Shown one piece after another: positions 37,303 to 46,185 of a stretch of DNA of 64,000 bases. Both the position numbers and the translations under genes were made by a program. The DNA is taken from the NCBI RefSeq assembly GCF_965249985.1, contig NZ_OZ252280.1; one strand, 5' to 3'. The notes beneath the pieces were generated by a model. That model ran no database searches, was not told the DNA's origin, and worked only from the letters and a program-made list of their open reading frames with translations. The DNA is from Algiphilus sp022763315. Its GTDB lineage: Bacteria; Pseudomonadota; Gammaproteobacteria; Nevskiales; Nevskiaceae. The first letter of the stretch is position 1, and every line of letters begins with the position of its first letter.

Positions 37303-39093
37303 ATGGCCGATTACCGCGCGCCGACCCGAGACATGCAATTCGTTCTGCACGAGATGCTGGATGTACAGACCGCTTTCCAGCAGTTGCAGGGCTGCGACGA
37401 GATCGATGCCGATCTCGTCAATCAGGTCCTGGACGAGGCCGCAAAGTTCAGCAGTGAAGTGCTCGCGCCGCTCAATCAGCCGGGCGATGCCGAGGGTTGC
37501 CATATCGACGACGCCGGCAATGTGACGGCACCCCAAGGTTTTCGTGACGCCTACCAGCAGTATGTCGAGGCCGGCTGGCCATCCCTGGCGTGTTCACCGG
37601 ATTTCGGCGGGCAGGGCCTGCCGGAAATCGTCAATAACGTCCTCTACGAGATGCTGAATTCGGCCAATCAGGCGTGGACCATGTACCCGGGGCTGACCCA
37701 CGGCGCCTACGCCTGCCTCGCGGCACACGGCACCGAGGCGGTTCAGCAGACCTATTTGCCCAAGATCGTGGAGGGCACCTGGACCGGCACCATGTGCCTG
37801 ACCGAATCGCATTGCGGCACCGATCTCGGTCTGCTGCGCACCAAGGCCGAGCCCAATGACGATGGCTCCTACCGCCTCAGTGGCTCCAAGATCTTCATCA
37901 GCTCGGGCGAGCACGACCTTGCGGAGAACATCGTGCATCTCGTGCTGGCGCGGCTCCCGGACGCCCCCGCCGGCACCAAGGGGATTTCCCTCTTTGTGGT
38001 CCCGAAGTTCCTGCCCGACGCGGACGGCAATCCCGGAGAACGCAACGGTATCCGCTGCGGCTCCATCGAACACAAGATGGGCATTCACGGCAACGCCACC
38101 TGCGTGATGAATCTGGACGACGCCAAGGGCTGGCTGGTCGGTGAGCCGCACAAGGGACTGCCCGCCATGTTCGTGATGATGAATGGCGCGCGTCTGGGCG
38201 TGGGCATGCAGTCGCTGGGCCTTGCCGAGGTGGCCTATCAGAACGCCGTCACCTACGCGCGCGACCGTTTGCAGATGCGCGCACTCTCCGGCCCGAAGGC
38301 CAAGGACAAGCCGGCCGATCCCATCATCGTGCATCCCGATGTCCGACGCATGCTGCTCACGCAGCGGGCCTACACCGAGGCAGCGCGCGCCTTCTGCTAC
38401 TGGGTGGGCCTGATGATCGATACCGAGCATCGTCACGGCGACGAAGCCACCCGCAAGGAATGCGCCGACCTGGTGGCCTTGCTCACCCCGGTGGTCAAGG
38501 CCTTCATTACCGACAACACCTTCGAAACCACCAACCTCGCACTACAGTGCTATGGCGGCCATGGCTACATTCAGGAATGGGGCATGGAGCAGTTCGTGCG
38601 CGACGCGCGTATCAACATGATCTATGAAGGCACCAATGGCATTCAGGCGCTGGATCTGATCGGCCGCAAGGTGCTGGGTGACGGTGGCGCTCGTCTGCGC
38701 CGTCTCGGCGCCATCATCGAAGCCTTCATCAAGGAGCAGAACGGCCGCGACGACATGAAGGAATTCGTCGAACCCTTGGCGGATATCGGCGGGAAGCTCA
38801 CGAAGCTGACCGGAGAACTGGGGCAGAAGGCGATGCAGAACCCGGAGGAAGCTGGCGCCGCGTCAACCGACTATCTGCGCGTACTGGGTCATACCGTCTA
38901 TGCCTATCTGTGGGCGCGCATGGCGCGCGTGGCGCTGGACAACCGCACCGATGCCGAAGCCGCCTTCTATGACGCCAAGCTGGCCACTGCGCGCTTCTAC
39001 TTTGCTCGACTGCTGCCTGAAACGGCCTATCACATCCGCGCCGCGCGCTCGGGTGTGGACAACCTGATGGCGCTGACCGCCGAGCAGTTCTAG
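37303..39093 (+). CDS. acyl-CoA dehydrogenase (long, C-terminally extended type)
   Basis: FAD enzyme for the first oxidation step of fatty-acyl-CoA breakdown. The 596-residue product has the N-terminal helical domain, the MCLTESHCGTDLGLLRT flavin segment (about residues 165-180), the middle beta domain and the C-terminal helical domain. The last ends in NMIYEGTNGIQALDLIGRK, whose Glu is the expected catalytic base, and is followed by an extra ~130-residue C-terminal region. The length and extension match the PA0506-PA0508 / DmdC-like group rather than short-chain enzymes. GAGGAA precedes the ATG. A FadL-type porin is encoded 5 kb downstream, so fatty acid use is plausible, but the substrate is not determined. 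Confidence 0.93.
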   Translation: MADYRAPTRDMQFVLHEMLDVQTAFQQLQGCDEIDADLVNQVLDEAAKFSSEVLAPLNQPGDAEGCHIDDAGNVTAPQGFRDAYQQYVEAGWPSLACSPDFGGQGLPEIVNNVLYEMLNSANQAWTMYPGLTHGAYACLAAHGTEAVQQTYLPKIVEGTWTGTMCLTESHCGTDLGLLRTKAEPNDDGSYRLSGSKIFISSGEHDLAENIVHLVLARLPDAPAGTKGISLFVVPKFLPDADGNPGERNGIRCGSIEHKMGIHGNATCVMNLDDAKGWLVGEPHKGLPAMFVMMNGARLGVGMQSLGLAEVAYQNAVTYARDRLQMRALSGPKAKDKPADPIIVHPDVRRMLLTQRAYTEAARAFCYWVGLMIDTEHRHGDEATRKECADLVALLTPVVKAFITDNTFETTNLALQCYGGHGYIQEWGMEQFVRDARINMIYEGTNGIQALDLIGRKVLGDGGARLRRLGAIIEAFIKEQNGRDDMKEFVEPLADIGGKLTKLTGELGQKAMQNPEEAGAASTDYLRVLGHTVYAYLWARMARVALDNRTDAEAAFYDAKLATARFYFARLLPETAYHIRAARSGVDNLMALTAEQF

Positions 39094-39103
39094 ACGATGT
39101 CCC

Positions 39104-39134
39104 ACGGCCCGTCCCGCACAAGCGGACGGGCCGT
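39104..39134 (+). terminator. long GC hairpin after the acyl-CoA dehydrogenase gene
   Basis: ACGGCCCGTCC and GGACGGGCCGT make an 11-bp perfect stem with a 9-base loop, starting 11 bases after the stop codon. There is no U tract, so it may stabilise the mRNA 3' end or stop transcription weakly. Confidence 0.5.
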
Positions 39135-39287
39135 AGCCCTGCTCCGAAGGTGGCGTGCGGCCGCTGCCGCCCTGGGTGCGTCGATCCGCCCCGGGAGCCC
39201 CTCCTTCCATGGCCGCGGTGCCGCAGCCCCACCGGCGGATGGTCGCGAGCACGAGAATCCCACATCGCTTTCCAGGAGAACAAGACC

Positions 39288-40763
39288 ATGGACCATCGCG
39301 AGTACCGCAAGCAGGATGCAGTCGGATTGGCGGCACTGCACGCCGAAGGCGCTGTCGATGCAGCGACGCTGCTGGGGTTGGCACAGGCGCGGTTGGCGGA
39401 AGTCAATCCGTTGCTCAATGCCGTGTGCATCGATATGCGCGAGCTGGCCGCCCGCCAGGTCCAGCAGTCGTTGAAAGGCGCCTTTGCAGGAGTGCCCTTT
39501 CTGATCAAGGACATCATTCAGGACTACGCCGGCGTACCGACCACGTCGGGCAGCCGCGCCCTGCGCGATGTCCGTCCGGCGCAACACGCGGACTACACCC
39601 AGCGGGTGCTGAATGCCGGCATGGTCATCTTCGGCAAGACGGCCACCCCTGAACTCGCCCTCAAAGGGGTGACCGAATCGGTTCTCTGGGGGGCGACGCG
39701 CAATCCGTGGCATCCGGACCACACCCCAGGCGGCTCCAGTGGCGGCGCTGCCGCTGCCGTGGCGGCCGGCGTGGTGCCAATGGCCGGCGCAAACGACGGT
39801 GGCGGCTCAATCCGTATTCCGGCGTCGCACTGCGGCCTGTTCGGGCTACGGCCCTCACGGGGACGGGTACCCGTCACCCCCGGAATCGGTGAGCAGTGGG
39901 AGGGCGCCTCCAGCGACGGTGTGGTTTCGCGCAGCGTGCGCGATTCGGCGCGCATGCTGGATGTGCTTTCAGGCCCCGGTCGGGGTGCGCCCTTCCACGT
40001 GGCGTCGCCGGCAGGCAGTTTCGAGTCCGCCGCCGCACGCGAACCTGGTCGGCTGCGCATTGGCTGGAGCAGCCGTTCGCCCATCGACGGCTCCGTCGAC
40101 CCGGAGTGCGTCGCCACGGTCGAGCAAACCGCGAAGGCGCTGGAGGCGCTCGGCCACGAGGTCAGCGAGGCGGAGCCGCAAGTCGACGGCATGCTGGTCG
40201 CCCGAGCCTTCTTGACACTGTATTGCGGCCAGGTCGCCGCCAGCGTGGACAGCGCCGTCGCTCAAGGGGCGCGGGTGAGCGACTTCGAGCCGGATACGCG
40301 CACACTGGCGCTCATTGGGCGCAGCATGCCGGCCAGTGAGTACATCATCATGCGTCAGCGCTGGAACGAGATCTGTCAGGCGGTGGCCGGCTTCTATGGG
40401 CACTTCGATCTTTGGTTGTCGCCCACGGTGGCGGCACCGCCAGTACGCATCGGTGCTCTCGATACCCCGCCCATGATGCGCATACTGCAGCGCACGGTGC
40501 TGCGCCTGCCGGTGGGTGGCCTTCTCCGCAAGAGCGGCATGGTGGATCGTCTTGCCTTCGAAAGCCTCGAGAAGACGCCCTTCACGCAGCTCGCCAATCT
40601 CACCGGCCAGCCTGCAATGTCAGTGCCGATGCATTGGACCGCCGAAGGCCTGCCAGTGGGCGCCCAGTTCACCGGTCCATGGGGGAGCGAAGAGACCTTG
40701 ATTGCGCTGGCTGCCCAATTGGAGGCCGCGCATCCCTGGTTTGACCGTAGGCCGCCGCTCTAG
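39288..40763 (+). CDS. amidase-signature family hydrolase
   Basis: A 491-residue cytoplasmic amidase of unknown substrate. The Ser-cisSer-Lys catalytic set is present: Lys in PFLIKDI (about residue 75), the first Ser in GGSSGGAAAAVAAG, and the nucleophilic Ser in GANDGGGSIRIPAS (about 175-180). Around these lie the usual glycine-rich signature and the GLFGLRPSRGRVP segment. The ATG at 39288 follows AGGAGAA by 8 bases. The frame is open to 39150, but upstream codons are not family-like. It is not GatA, since no gatC/gatB genes accompany it. The stop codon abuts the convergent CNNM gene by a four-base overlap. Confidence 0.92.
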   Translation: MDHREYRKQDAVGLAALHAEGAVDAATLLGLAQARLAEVNPLLNAVCIDMRELAARQVQQSLKGAFAGVPFLIKDIIQDYAGVPTTSGSRALRDVRPAQHADYTQRVLNAGMVIFGKTATPELALKGVTESVLWGATRNPWHPDHTPGGSSGGAAAAVAAGVVPMAGANDGGGSIRIPASHCGLFGLRPSRGRVPVTPGIGEQWEGASSDGVVSRSVRDSARMLDVLSGPGRGAPFHVASPAGSFESAAAREPGRLRIGWSSRSPIDGSVDPECVATVEQTAKALEALGHEVSEAEPQVDGMLVARAFLTLYCGQVAASVDSAVAQGARVSDFEPDTRTLALIGRSMPASEYIIMRQRWNEICQAVAGFYGHFDLWLSPTVAAPPVRIGALDTPPMMRILQRTVLRLPVGGLLRKSGMVDRLAFESLEKTPFTQLANLTGQPAMSVPMHWTAEGLPVGAQFTGPWGSEETLIALAAQLEAAHPWFDRRPPL

Positions 40764-41839
40764 CGCGCGGCCTCGTCGCCCTGATGGTTTTGTAGCTGCT
40801 CCCAGCGTTCGCGCGCCAGCGCCTGCATGTCGGCGACCGAGTCGGCCTCGTCCATGATTTCCAGGCCGAGCAGCGCTTCCACAATATCCTCGAAGGTGAC
40901 CACGCCGCTGGTGGCGCCATACTCATCCACCACCACGGCGAGCTGCAGGCGCTCGCTGGTGAGGCGGCGCAGCAGCTGTGGCAGACGCATCGACTCGAGC
41001 ACGAACAATGCCTCGCGCGCCAGAGTGCCGATCAAGCGGTCCCCTTCGCCGCGCGCGGCCGCGGAGAGGATGTCGTGTTTCATGACCAGACCGGTGACCT
41101 GGTCGATGTGACCCTCATAGACCGGCAGGCGAGAGACGGGGAGCTCGGGGTGGCGGGCCAGAAAATCGGCCACGCGCTCTTCGGCATCGGCGGCAATGAC
41201 GACCGTGCGCGGTGTCATGACCTCGCGCGCACGGGTTTCCCGAAAACTCAACAGATTGCCGATGACAGCGGCCTCGGAAGCATCGAGCCGTCCCTCACTG
41301 CGCCCAAGTTCCGCCATGGCCAGAAAGTCGGCCCGCGTGAAGGCCGGGGCACGTTCGCTGCGCTTGAGGTAGCGGGTGATGCCTTCGCTCAGCCGCACGA
41401 GTGGGTAGAGCACCAGAATGAGAATCTTCAAGCACCGCACCGTAATGGGAACGAAGCGCTCCCAATAACTCGCCCCCAGTGTCTTGGGGATGATTTCAGA
41501 GAAAATGAGGATGGCCAGCGTGGTCGCGGCCGCCACAATGGCTTCCAGACTGAGCTGAACACCGAGTACGGAGAAGGCCATGGTGCCGAACAGCGCGTTG
41601 GCCTGCGCGCCCACACCGATGGCGCCCACTGTATGGGCGATGGTGTTGAGCGTGAGAATGGCCGACAGCGGGCGATCGATATCGCGCTTGAATTCAGACA
41701 GCAGGCGGCCGGTGGCGCGTCCTTCGGACACGCTGCGCGTGACATAGCTGGGCGTGACCGAGAGCAGGACCGATTCCCACATCGAACAGGCAAAGGACAC
41801 CAGCAGGGCCAGCGCGAGAAAGACAAACAGCAACAGCAT
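40760..41839 (-). CDS. CNNM-domain membrane protein with CBS pair (hemolysin family / putative ion transporter)
   Basis: A 359-residue inner membrane protein. A DUF21/CNNM transmembrane domain (residues about 1-165) has SVTPSYV and the conserved AILIFSEIIPKTLGA segment. Two cytoplasmic CBS domains follow (about 206-262 and 272-325), ending in the typical DEYGATSGVVTFEDIVEALLG. The C-terminal CorC/HlyC domain seen in longer relatives is absent. Relatives are implicated in magnesium or cobalt efflux; hemolysin is a historical name. I chose the ATG at 41839 because the membrane domain starts directly there. The longer frame upstream to 42136 overlaps cbpA antisense and is not membrane-like. Confidence 0.88.
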   Translation of the reverse strand: MLLLFVFLALALLVSFACSMWESVLLSVTPSYVTRSVSEGRATGRLLSEFKRDIDRPLSAILTLNTIAHTVGAIGVGAQANALFGTMAFSVLGVQLSLEAIVAAATTLAILIFSEIIPKTLGASYWERFVPITVRCLKILILVLYPLVRLSEGITRYLKRSERAPAFTRADFLAMAELGRSEGRLDASEAAVIGNLLSFRETRAREVMTPRTVVIAADAEERVADFLARHPELPVSRLPVYEGHIDQVTGLVMKHDILSAAARGEGDRLIGTLAREALFVLESMRLPQLLRRLTSERLQLAVVVDEYGATSGVVTFEDIVEALLGLEIMDEADSVADMQALARERWEQLQNHQGDEAAR

Positions 41840-41904
41840 GAAGGTGCCGAAGCGCGAATGTGGGACGCAGTCTAGCGTACCGCTGGCCGCCTCCCGCCGT
41901 TCAT

Positions 41905-42780
41905 CTAGTCCTCGAAGGCGCTGCGCAGCGCGTCGTAGGCCTTGCGCTGCTGCTCGGTCTTCGGCTCCGGCGCCACCACCTGCAGGATGGCGTAAGCGTC
42001 GCCGGTGGGTTTGCCAGGCAAGCCGCGGCCGCGCAGCCGCATCTTGCGGCCGCTCTTTGAGCCGGGGGGAACGGACATCGACACAGTGCCGCCGAGCGTC
42101 GGGATGGAAACCTGCCCGCCCACAGCGGCGGTCCATGCAGCAACTGGCACATCGACGTAGATGTCTTTGCCATCCGGGCGCATGCCATCGCTCTCGCGCA
42201 ACACGATTTCAAGCAGCAGGTCGCCGCCCTGCTGACCCTGGCCACTCAGCCGGATCACCTGGCCGCTGCTGACCCCCTTGGGAATCTTTACCGACAGGCG
42301 CTTGCCGCCGACGTTGATGGACCGGGTGGCGCCCTCAAAGCTCTCGCGCACACTCACGCTGAGCTTGGCGCGCGTTTCCGGTGCGGCACGCTGAAAGCTG
42401 CCCGCGCCGCGGTCGCCGAAAGGGTCGAAGCCGCTGCCTCCAGCCATGCCACCGCCGAACAATGAGGAGAAGAAGTCGGAGAAGCCTCCGAAATCCTCGG
42501 TGCGTCGTCCACGCGCGAAGCCGCCTTCCCAACCGGGCGGCGGCCGGAACTGTTCACCGGCTTTCCAGTTGGCGCCCAGTTGGTCGTAGGCCTTCCGCTT
42601 TTCGGCGTCGGACAGCACTTCGTAGGCTTCGTTGATCTCTTTGAAGCGGGTTTCGGCGTCCTCCTCCTTGTTGCGGTCCGGGTGGTACTTGCGCGCAAGG
42701 CGACGGTAAGCGCGCTTGATCTCATCCGCGCTGGCGTTCTTTTCAACCTCGAGAATTTTGTAGTAGTCCTTGTATTCCAT
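41905..42780 (-). CDS. DnaJ-class co-chaperone, CbpA-like (type B, no zinc finger)
   Basis: A 291-residue J-domain protein that would stimulate DnaK. The J domain spans about residues 4-70 with the HPD motif at 33-35. A Gly/Phe-rich segment follows (about 85-125, GGFSDFFSSLFGGG). Two C-terminal beta-sandwich substrate-binding domains (about 130-285) then occur without the Cys-rich zinc finger of DnaJ itself. It lies 70 bases downstream of hsp20 on the same strand, separated by a terminator hairpin, so heat-shock read-through is likely. The E. coli cbpM partner gene is not adjacent. Confidence 0.92.
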   Translation of the reverse strand: MEYKDYYKILEVEKNASADEIKRAYRRLARKYHPDRNKEEDAETRFKEINEAYEVLSDAEKRKAYDQLGANWKAGEQFRPPPGWEGGFARGRRTEDFGGFSDFFSSLFGGGMAGGSGFDPFGDRGAGSFQRAAPETRAKLSVSVRESFEGATRSINVGGKRLSVKIPKGVSSGQVIRLSGQGQQGGDLLLEIVLRESDGMRPDGKDIYVDVPVAAWTAAVGGQVSIPTLGGTVSMSVPPGSKSGRKMRLRGRGLPGKPTGDAYAILQVVAPEPKTEQQRKAYDALRSAFED

Positions 42781-42798
42781 CGGTTGCGCTTACCTTGC

Positions 42799-42828
42799 AA
42801 AAAAGTGCGGGGCGCATGGGCGCCCCGC
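42799..42828 (-). terminator. intrinsic terminator/attenuator between hsp20 and the cbpA-like gene
   Basis: Read on the minus strand, GCGGGGCGC and GCGCCCCGC form a 9-bp stem with a 4-base loop, followed after two bases by six T. It sits between the two co-directional chaperone genes and would make the downstream J-protein gene less expressed than hsp20. Confidence 0.85.
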
Positions 42829-42850
42829 GTGGTTCCTCAGGGTCGCCCGT

Positions 42851-43288
42851 TCAGGCAGCGACCGAGATGCGACGGGGCTGGCTGGATGCGCGCTTGGGAA
42901 TCACCACCTCAAGCACTCCGTTGTTACCGCGTGCGGTGACATTATCGGCGTCAGCGGTGTCGGGCAGGGTAAAGCGACGATAGAAGCGGCCGTGCGCGCG
43001 CTCAACGCGGCGACGTTCGGTCTGCGATGCTTCGACCTGCGCTTCCCGTGCACCGGACAGTGTCAGCACCCCGTTTTCCAGTGTGACCTCGATCGACTGT
43101 GGGTCGATGCCGGGCACGTCGGCATAGATGGTGAACTGCTCCTGGTTTTCCTCGATGTCCACAGGCGGGATCCAGTCCGCGGTCGCACCGCTGGACGAAT
43201 CGTCCGGCTGCATGCGGCCGAAGGCCCGGTTCATTTCCTGCAACAGGTCGCGGTGCAGCGACCACGGATCATGACGTACGACACTCAT
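42851..43288 (-). CDS. Hsp20/alpha-crystallin-family small heat shock protein
   Basis: ATP-independent holdase that binds unfolding proteins. The 145-residue product starts MSVVRHDPW. It has a short N-terminal arm with LLQEMNRAF and an alpha-crystallin domain (about residues 45-140) with the DVPGIDPQSIEV strand, FYRRFTLPD and the GVLEVVIPK motif. A short PRRISVAA tail follows. A perfect GGAGGT ribosome site precedes the ATG at 43288, so the in-frame upstream ATG at 43324 is not used. A sigma-32-like promoter lies at 43367-43394. Confidence 0.95.
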   Translation of the reverse strand: MSVVRHDPWSLHRDLLQEMNRAFGRMQPDDSSSGATADWIPPVDIEENQEQFTIYADVPGIDPQSIEVTLENGVLTLSGAREAQVEASQTERRRVERAHGRFYRRFTLPDTADADNVTARGNNGVLEVVIPKRASSQPRRISVAA

Positions 43289-43366
43289 AGCGACCTCCTT
43301 GTTGATTTGCCGAATCGCACTCAATGTGACCGGGCGGTTTGTCCTCGCCGATCACTCCACTGCACT

Positions 43367-43394
43367 AGATAGGGCCGGGTCTGCCGTATTCAAG
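43367..43394 (-). promoter_or_regulatory. sigma-32-type heat-shock promoter for hsp20
   Basis: On the minus strand CTTGAA (43394-43389), a 14-bp spacer and CCCTATCT (43374-43367) match the RpoH consensus CTTGAA-N13-15-CCCCATNT with one mismatch. The transcript would start near 43360, about 72 bases before the hsp20 ATG. The promoter type is inferred from this match and from the gene it serves. Confidence 0.8.
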
Positions 43395-43427
43395 AGGGCG
43401 CGCGGCGCTCCCCGGTGGCATTCCCCC

Positions 43428-43433
43428 TATAAT
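43428..43433 (+). promoter_or_regulatory. perfect -10 element (TATAAT) upstream of cysC
   Basis: TATAAT lies 63 bases before the cysC ATG and 34 bases from the divergent heat-shock promoter. No good -35 hexamer is visible 16-18 bases upstream, so the promoter may need an activator. CysB is the usual activator of sulphate genes, but no CysB site can be named from the sequence. Confidence 0.45.
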
Positions 43434-43496
43434 TCGGCGCGCAGGATGCGCCCTTTGGGGGTGTGTCCCGACACTCCCGAAAGACAGTGAGCGATC

Positions 43497-44108
43497 ATGG
43501 AACAATCGAGCAACGTGGTGTGGCATATGCACCAGGTCACCCACGAGGACCGCGTACGCCAGATGGGGCAGAAGCCGTGCATTCTCTGGTTCACCGGCCT
43601 GTCCGGCTCCGGCAAATCCACGCTGGCCAACGCGCTGGAGGGCGAGCTGTTCCGCTTTGGGCACCACAGCTATCTGCTGGATGGCGACAACGTGCGCCAC
43701 GGCCTCAACAAGGACCTCGGCTTTTCCGATGCGGATCGGGTGGAGAACATCCGGCGCATTGGTGAGGTCGCAAAGCTCTTCGTCGACGCCGGCATGATCG
43801 TGCTGACGGCTTTTATTTCGCCGTTCCGCTCGGATCGTGATCTGGTACGCCATCTGGTCGGTGACGGACAGTTCATCGAAGTCCACGTCAAGGCGCCGCT
43901 GGAAGTCTGCGAATCGCGCGACCCCAAAGGCCTGTATCGCAAGGCACGCGCCGGCGAAATCAAGCACTTCACCGGGATCGATTCACCCTACGAGGCGCCG
44001 GAACGCCCGGAAATCGTGATTGATACCGGGGCTGATGACCTCGAGACCTGCACTGGGCAACTGCTGGACTTCCTGGTGGCGCGCGGCGCGGTTTCCCGGC
44101 AGGGGTAA
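43497..44108 (+). CDS. cysC: adenylylsulfate kinase CysC
   Basis: Phosphorylates adenosine 5'-phosphosulfate to PAPS, the activated sulphate donor. The 203-residue protein has the P-loop GLSGSGKST (34-42), LDGDNVRHGLN, the RIGEVAKLF segment, FISPFRSDRD and DPKGLYRKARAGEI, all typical of CysC. The cysD and cysN sulfurylase genes that often accompany it are absent here, so it is a stand-alone kinase in this window. It is divergent from hsp20. The ribosome site is weak. Confidence 0.96.
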   Translation: MEQSSNVVWHMHQVTHEDRVRQMGQKPCILWFTGLSGSGKSTLANALEGELFRFGHHSYLLDGDNVRHGLNKDLGFSDADRVENIRRIGEVAKLFVDAGMIVLTAFISPFRSDRDLVRHLVGDGQFIEVHVKAPLEVCESRDPKGLYRKARAGEIKHFTGIDSPYEAPERPEIVIDTGADDLETCTGQLLDFLVARGAVSRQG

Positions 44109-44136
44109 AACCGGAGGTTATTAAAAGATCGGTTTT
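44107..44136 (+). terminator. possible weak terminator after cysC
   Basis: AAAACCG and CGGTTTT form a 7-bp inverted repeat around a 16-base centre, starting in the cysC stop codon. The long loop and low GC make termination doubtful; it could instead be an operator for the porin gene at 44200. Confidence 0.25.
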
Positions 44137-44199
44137 CGGTCTTTGTCATTCTGAAGGCCCTGCCCGATACTCCCCGCCCGCATGGAAGGGGAGGATCTG

Positions 44200-45717
44200 A
44201 TGCTTTTTCGACGTCTGCTGTGCGCCGGTGGCCTGCTCGCCGTACTGAGTACTCCTGCGGCCTTCGCCACCAACGGCTATTTCGCACACGGCTATAGCAA
44301 TACCCAGCGCGCCATGGCTGGAGCGGCCACGGCCATGGCCGAAGACGCAATGGTGGTATCAGTCAACCCGGCCAACGGCGTGTGGGTAGGCAATGCCATC
44401 GACGGTGGCCTCAGTCTCTTCGCGCCCATCCGGGACTACACCGCTACCGCCCGTGGCGAGGGCGCCGGAGCCGGTATCCTGACGATCGCACCGATCGACG
44501 GCAAACGCAGCCAACGGCAGCGTTTCTACATCCCCGGCATCGGCTACAACGCCCTGATCGACGAGCGCAGCGCCTGGGGCATCGCGATGTACGGCAATGG
44601 CGGACTCAACACCGTGTACGCGGGCAACTCGGCGCGCTTCGGCGACCAGCTACCCGGTTTTCAGACCGAGTGTGATGGCACTTTCGGCGGCGGCAATCCA
44701 TTGGATGGGGCCTCCGACTTCGCGGGCTTCTGCGGCGGCGGGGATCCCAATGCCTCGGTGGACCTTATCCAGCTCTTCATCGTGCCGCACTACTCGCGCA
44801 AGTTCGGCGAGCGCTTCTCCATCGGTATCGCGCCGATCTTCGCTGCGCAGCAGTTCGAATCCAAGGGGCTCAAGGCATTTGCCCAGTTCTCCAACGCGCC
44901 GGATCGGGTGTCCGACAACGGCCAGGATTTCAGCTTTGGCGGCGGTGGGCGTGTTGGCGTCTTCGGTCTCCCCTTTGATTGGCTGGCGGTGGGGGCCTCC
45001 TATCAGTCGCGCATCTATATGCAGCGCTTCGAAAAATACGAGGGACTTTTTGCCGAGCGGGGAGACTTTGACATTCCCTCCAACTGGAATGTGGGACTCG
45101 CTTTCCAGTTGCCCGGCAAGCAGCGGCTGGCGATCGACTACCAGCGCATGAATTTCAGCGAGATCGCTTCGGTCGGTCGCCCGCTTGATCCCAACCGCTT
45201 CGTCAATGAATGCGCATTGCCGCGCTTGCTCGCCGCCCAGACCGGCGGTTTGCTCGGCGACGGAGGCGCTCGTCCGGCCTGTCTTGGTTCGGGTCAGGGC
45301 CCGGGCTTCGGTTGGCGCGATGTCGAGGTCGTGAAATTCGGCTACCAGGCAGTACTGGGCAGCTTTGTGTTCCGTGCCGGCTACAGCCGCGGCCGGCAAC
45401 CGATCCCTTCATCGGAAGTGTTGTTCAACATTCTGGCGCCTGCGGTGCCGGAAGAGCACTACACAGCGGGCCTCAGCTTCCGCGTCTCACCACGGCTGAG
45501 TCTTGATCTTGCGGTGATGCATGCGCGTCACAACCCGGTATCCGGCAAGAACCCGCTCAGCAATGTCGACGCCAACCTTCTGACGCTGCTCGGCAGCGGT
45601 GTGCTGCCCGGAGCGGTGGATACCTCCGAGTCCTTCGGCAGTGACGCGCAGGATCAGGATCTGATTCTCGACATGCGTCAGTACGAACTGACGGTGGGCT
45701 TCAGCTACCGCTTCTGA
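44200..45717 (+). CDS. FadL/OmpP1/TodX-family outer membrane channel
   Basis: A 505-residue 14-strand barrel porin for long-chain fatty acids or other hydrophobic compounds. It has a signal peptide ending AAFATNGYFAHG (cleavage near residue 23). The mature N-terminus NGYFAHGYSNTQRAMAGAATAMAEDAM is the FadL hatch/N-terminal signature, and the barrel continues to the terminal aromatic pattern ending FSYRF. GGGGAGG precedes the ATG at 44200. The in-frame ATG at 44182 would precede this ribosome site. The acyl-CoA dehydrogenase at 37303 could act on imported fatty acids, but the two genes are not linked in an operon. Its 3' end overlaps the small convergent gene by 17 bases. Confidence 0.92.
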   Translation: MLFRRLLCAGGLLAVLSTPAAFATNGYFAHGYSNTQRAMAGAATAMAEDAMVVSVNPANGVWVGNAIDGGLSLFAPIRDYTATARGEGAGAGILTIAPIDGKRSQRQRFYIPGIGYNALIDERSAWGIAMYGNGGLNTVYAGNSARFGDQLPGFQTECDGTFGGGNPLDGASDFAGFCGGGDPNASVDLIQLFIVPHYSRKFGERFSIGIAPIFAAQQFESKGLKAFAQFSNAPDRVSDNGQDFSFGGGGRVGVFGLPFDWLAVGASYQSRIYMQRFEKYEGLFAERGDFDIPSNWNVGLAFQLPGKQRLAIDYQRMNFSEIASVGRPLDPNRFVNECALPRLLAAQTGGLLGDGGARPACLGSGQGPGFGWRDVEVVKFGYQAVLGSFVFRAGYSRGRQPIPSSEVLFNILAPAVPEEHYTAGLSFRVSPRLSLDLAVMHARHNPVSGKNPLSNVDANLLTLLGSGVLPGAVDTSESFGSDAQDQDLILDMRQYELTVGFSYRF

Positions 45718-46051
45718 TCCCGCGAGCTCCTTCCCAACGGGGGGCTGACGCAGCCCGTGCAGGGGAAACGTGTGGCCCACGCCGCAGAACGCGCCACCAG
45801 TGCGACAGGGGCACCGATACGCCGGCCCCGCCGGCAAGCGCGGCAAGGCTACCCATTTGCAGGGCCAGTATGGCGAGGGCTTGCAGCGGCGCGATCGCGG
45901 GTAACAGCCAGGCGAGTGCGGCGGCCTGTACCAGCAGATTGGCCGGCAGATACTCGGCACGTTCTGAGGCGAACGGAAGCGCGCGGGCGCCGCGCCAGTG
46001 GCAGACCAATCCGAACCCTGCAAGCAGAAGTCCCACCACGATGAAATACAT
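45701..46051 (-). CDS. small hydrophobic membrane protein, hypothetical
   Basis: From the ATG at 46051 the product has 116 residues. It has a hydrophobic N-terminal helix (residues ~3-17) and two more around 40-60 and 62-80, then a basic tail. The frame is open to an ATG at 46126, but the added segment is not membrane-like. The tail is translated antisense to the end of the FadL-type gene, which lowers confidence. No family is recognised. Confidence 0.45.
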   Translation of the reverse strand: MYFIVVGLLLAGFGLVCHWRGARALPFASERAEYLPANLLVQAAALAWLLPAIAPLQALAILALQMGSLAALAGGAGVSVPLSHWWRVLRRGPHVSPARAASAPRWEGARGIRSGS

Positions 46052-46144
46052 ACCAGGCCGTGCCGTTGGACGATCGCTTGAGTAGAGCACGCCTTGGTAG
46101 TAAAAGCAAATGCGAACGATTCGCATGACGGGGCGCTTGGGCGA

Positions 46145-46173
46145 TTGACCAAGGCCGGCGCTTGCCCTATATT
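46145..46173 (+). promoter_or_regulatory. sigma70 promoter of tRNA-Val
   Basis: TTGACC (46145-46150), a 17-bp spacer and TATATT (46168-46173) are followed by the GC-rich discriminator GCGCGGCC. This is the layout expected of a strong stable-RNA promoter under stringent control. The mature tRNA begins 13 bases after the -10. Confidence 0.8.
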
Positions 46174-46185
46174 GCGCGGCCGTTT

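Noticed and set aside
43499..43765. Plus-strand alternative frame across the cysC start
   Set aside because: Shadow of cysC; arginine-rich with no family features.
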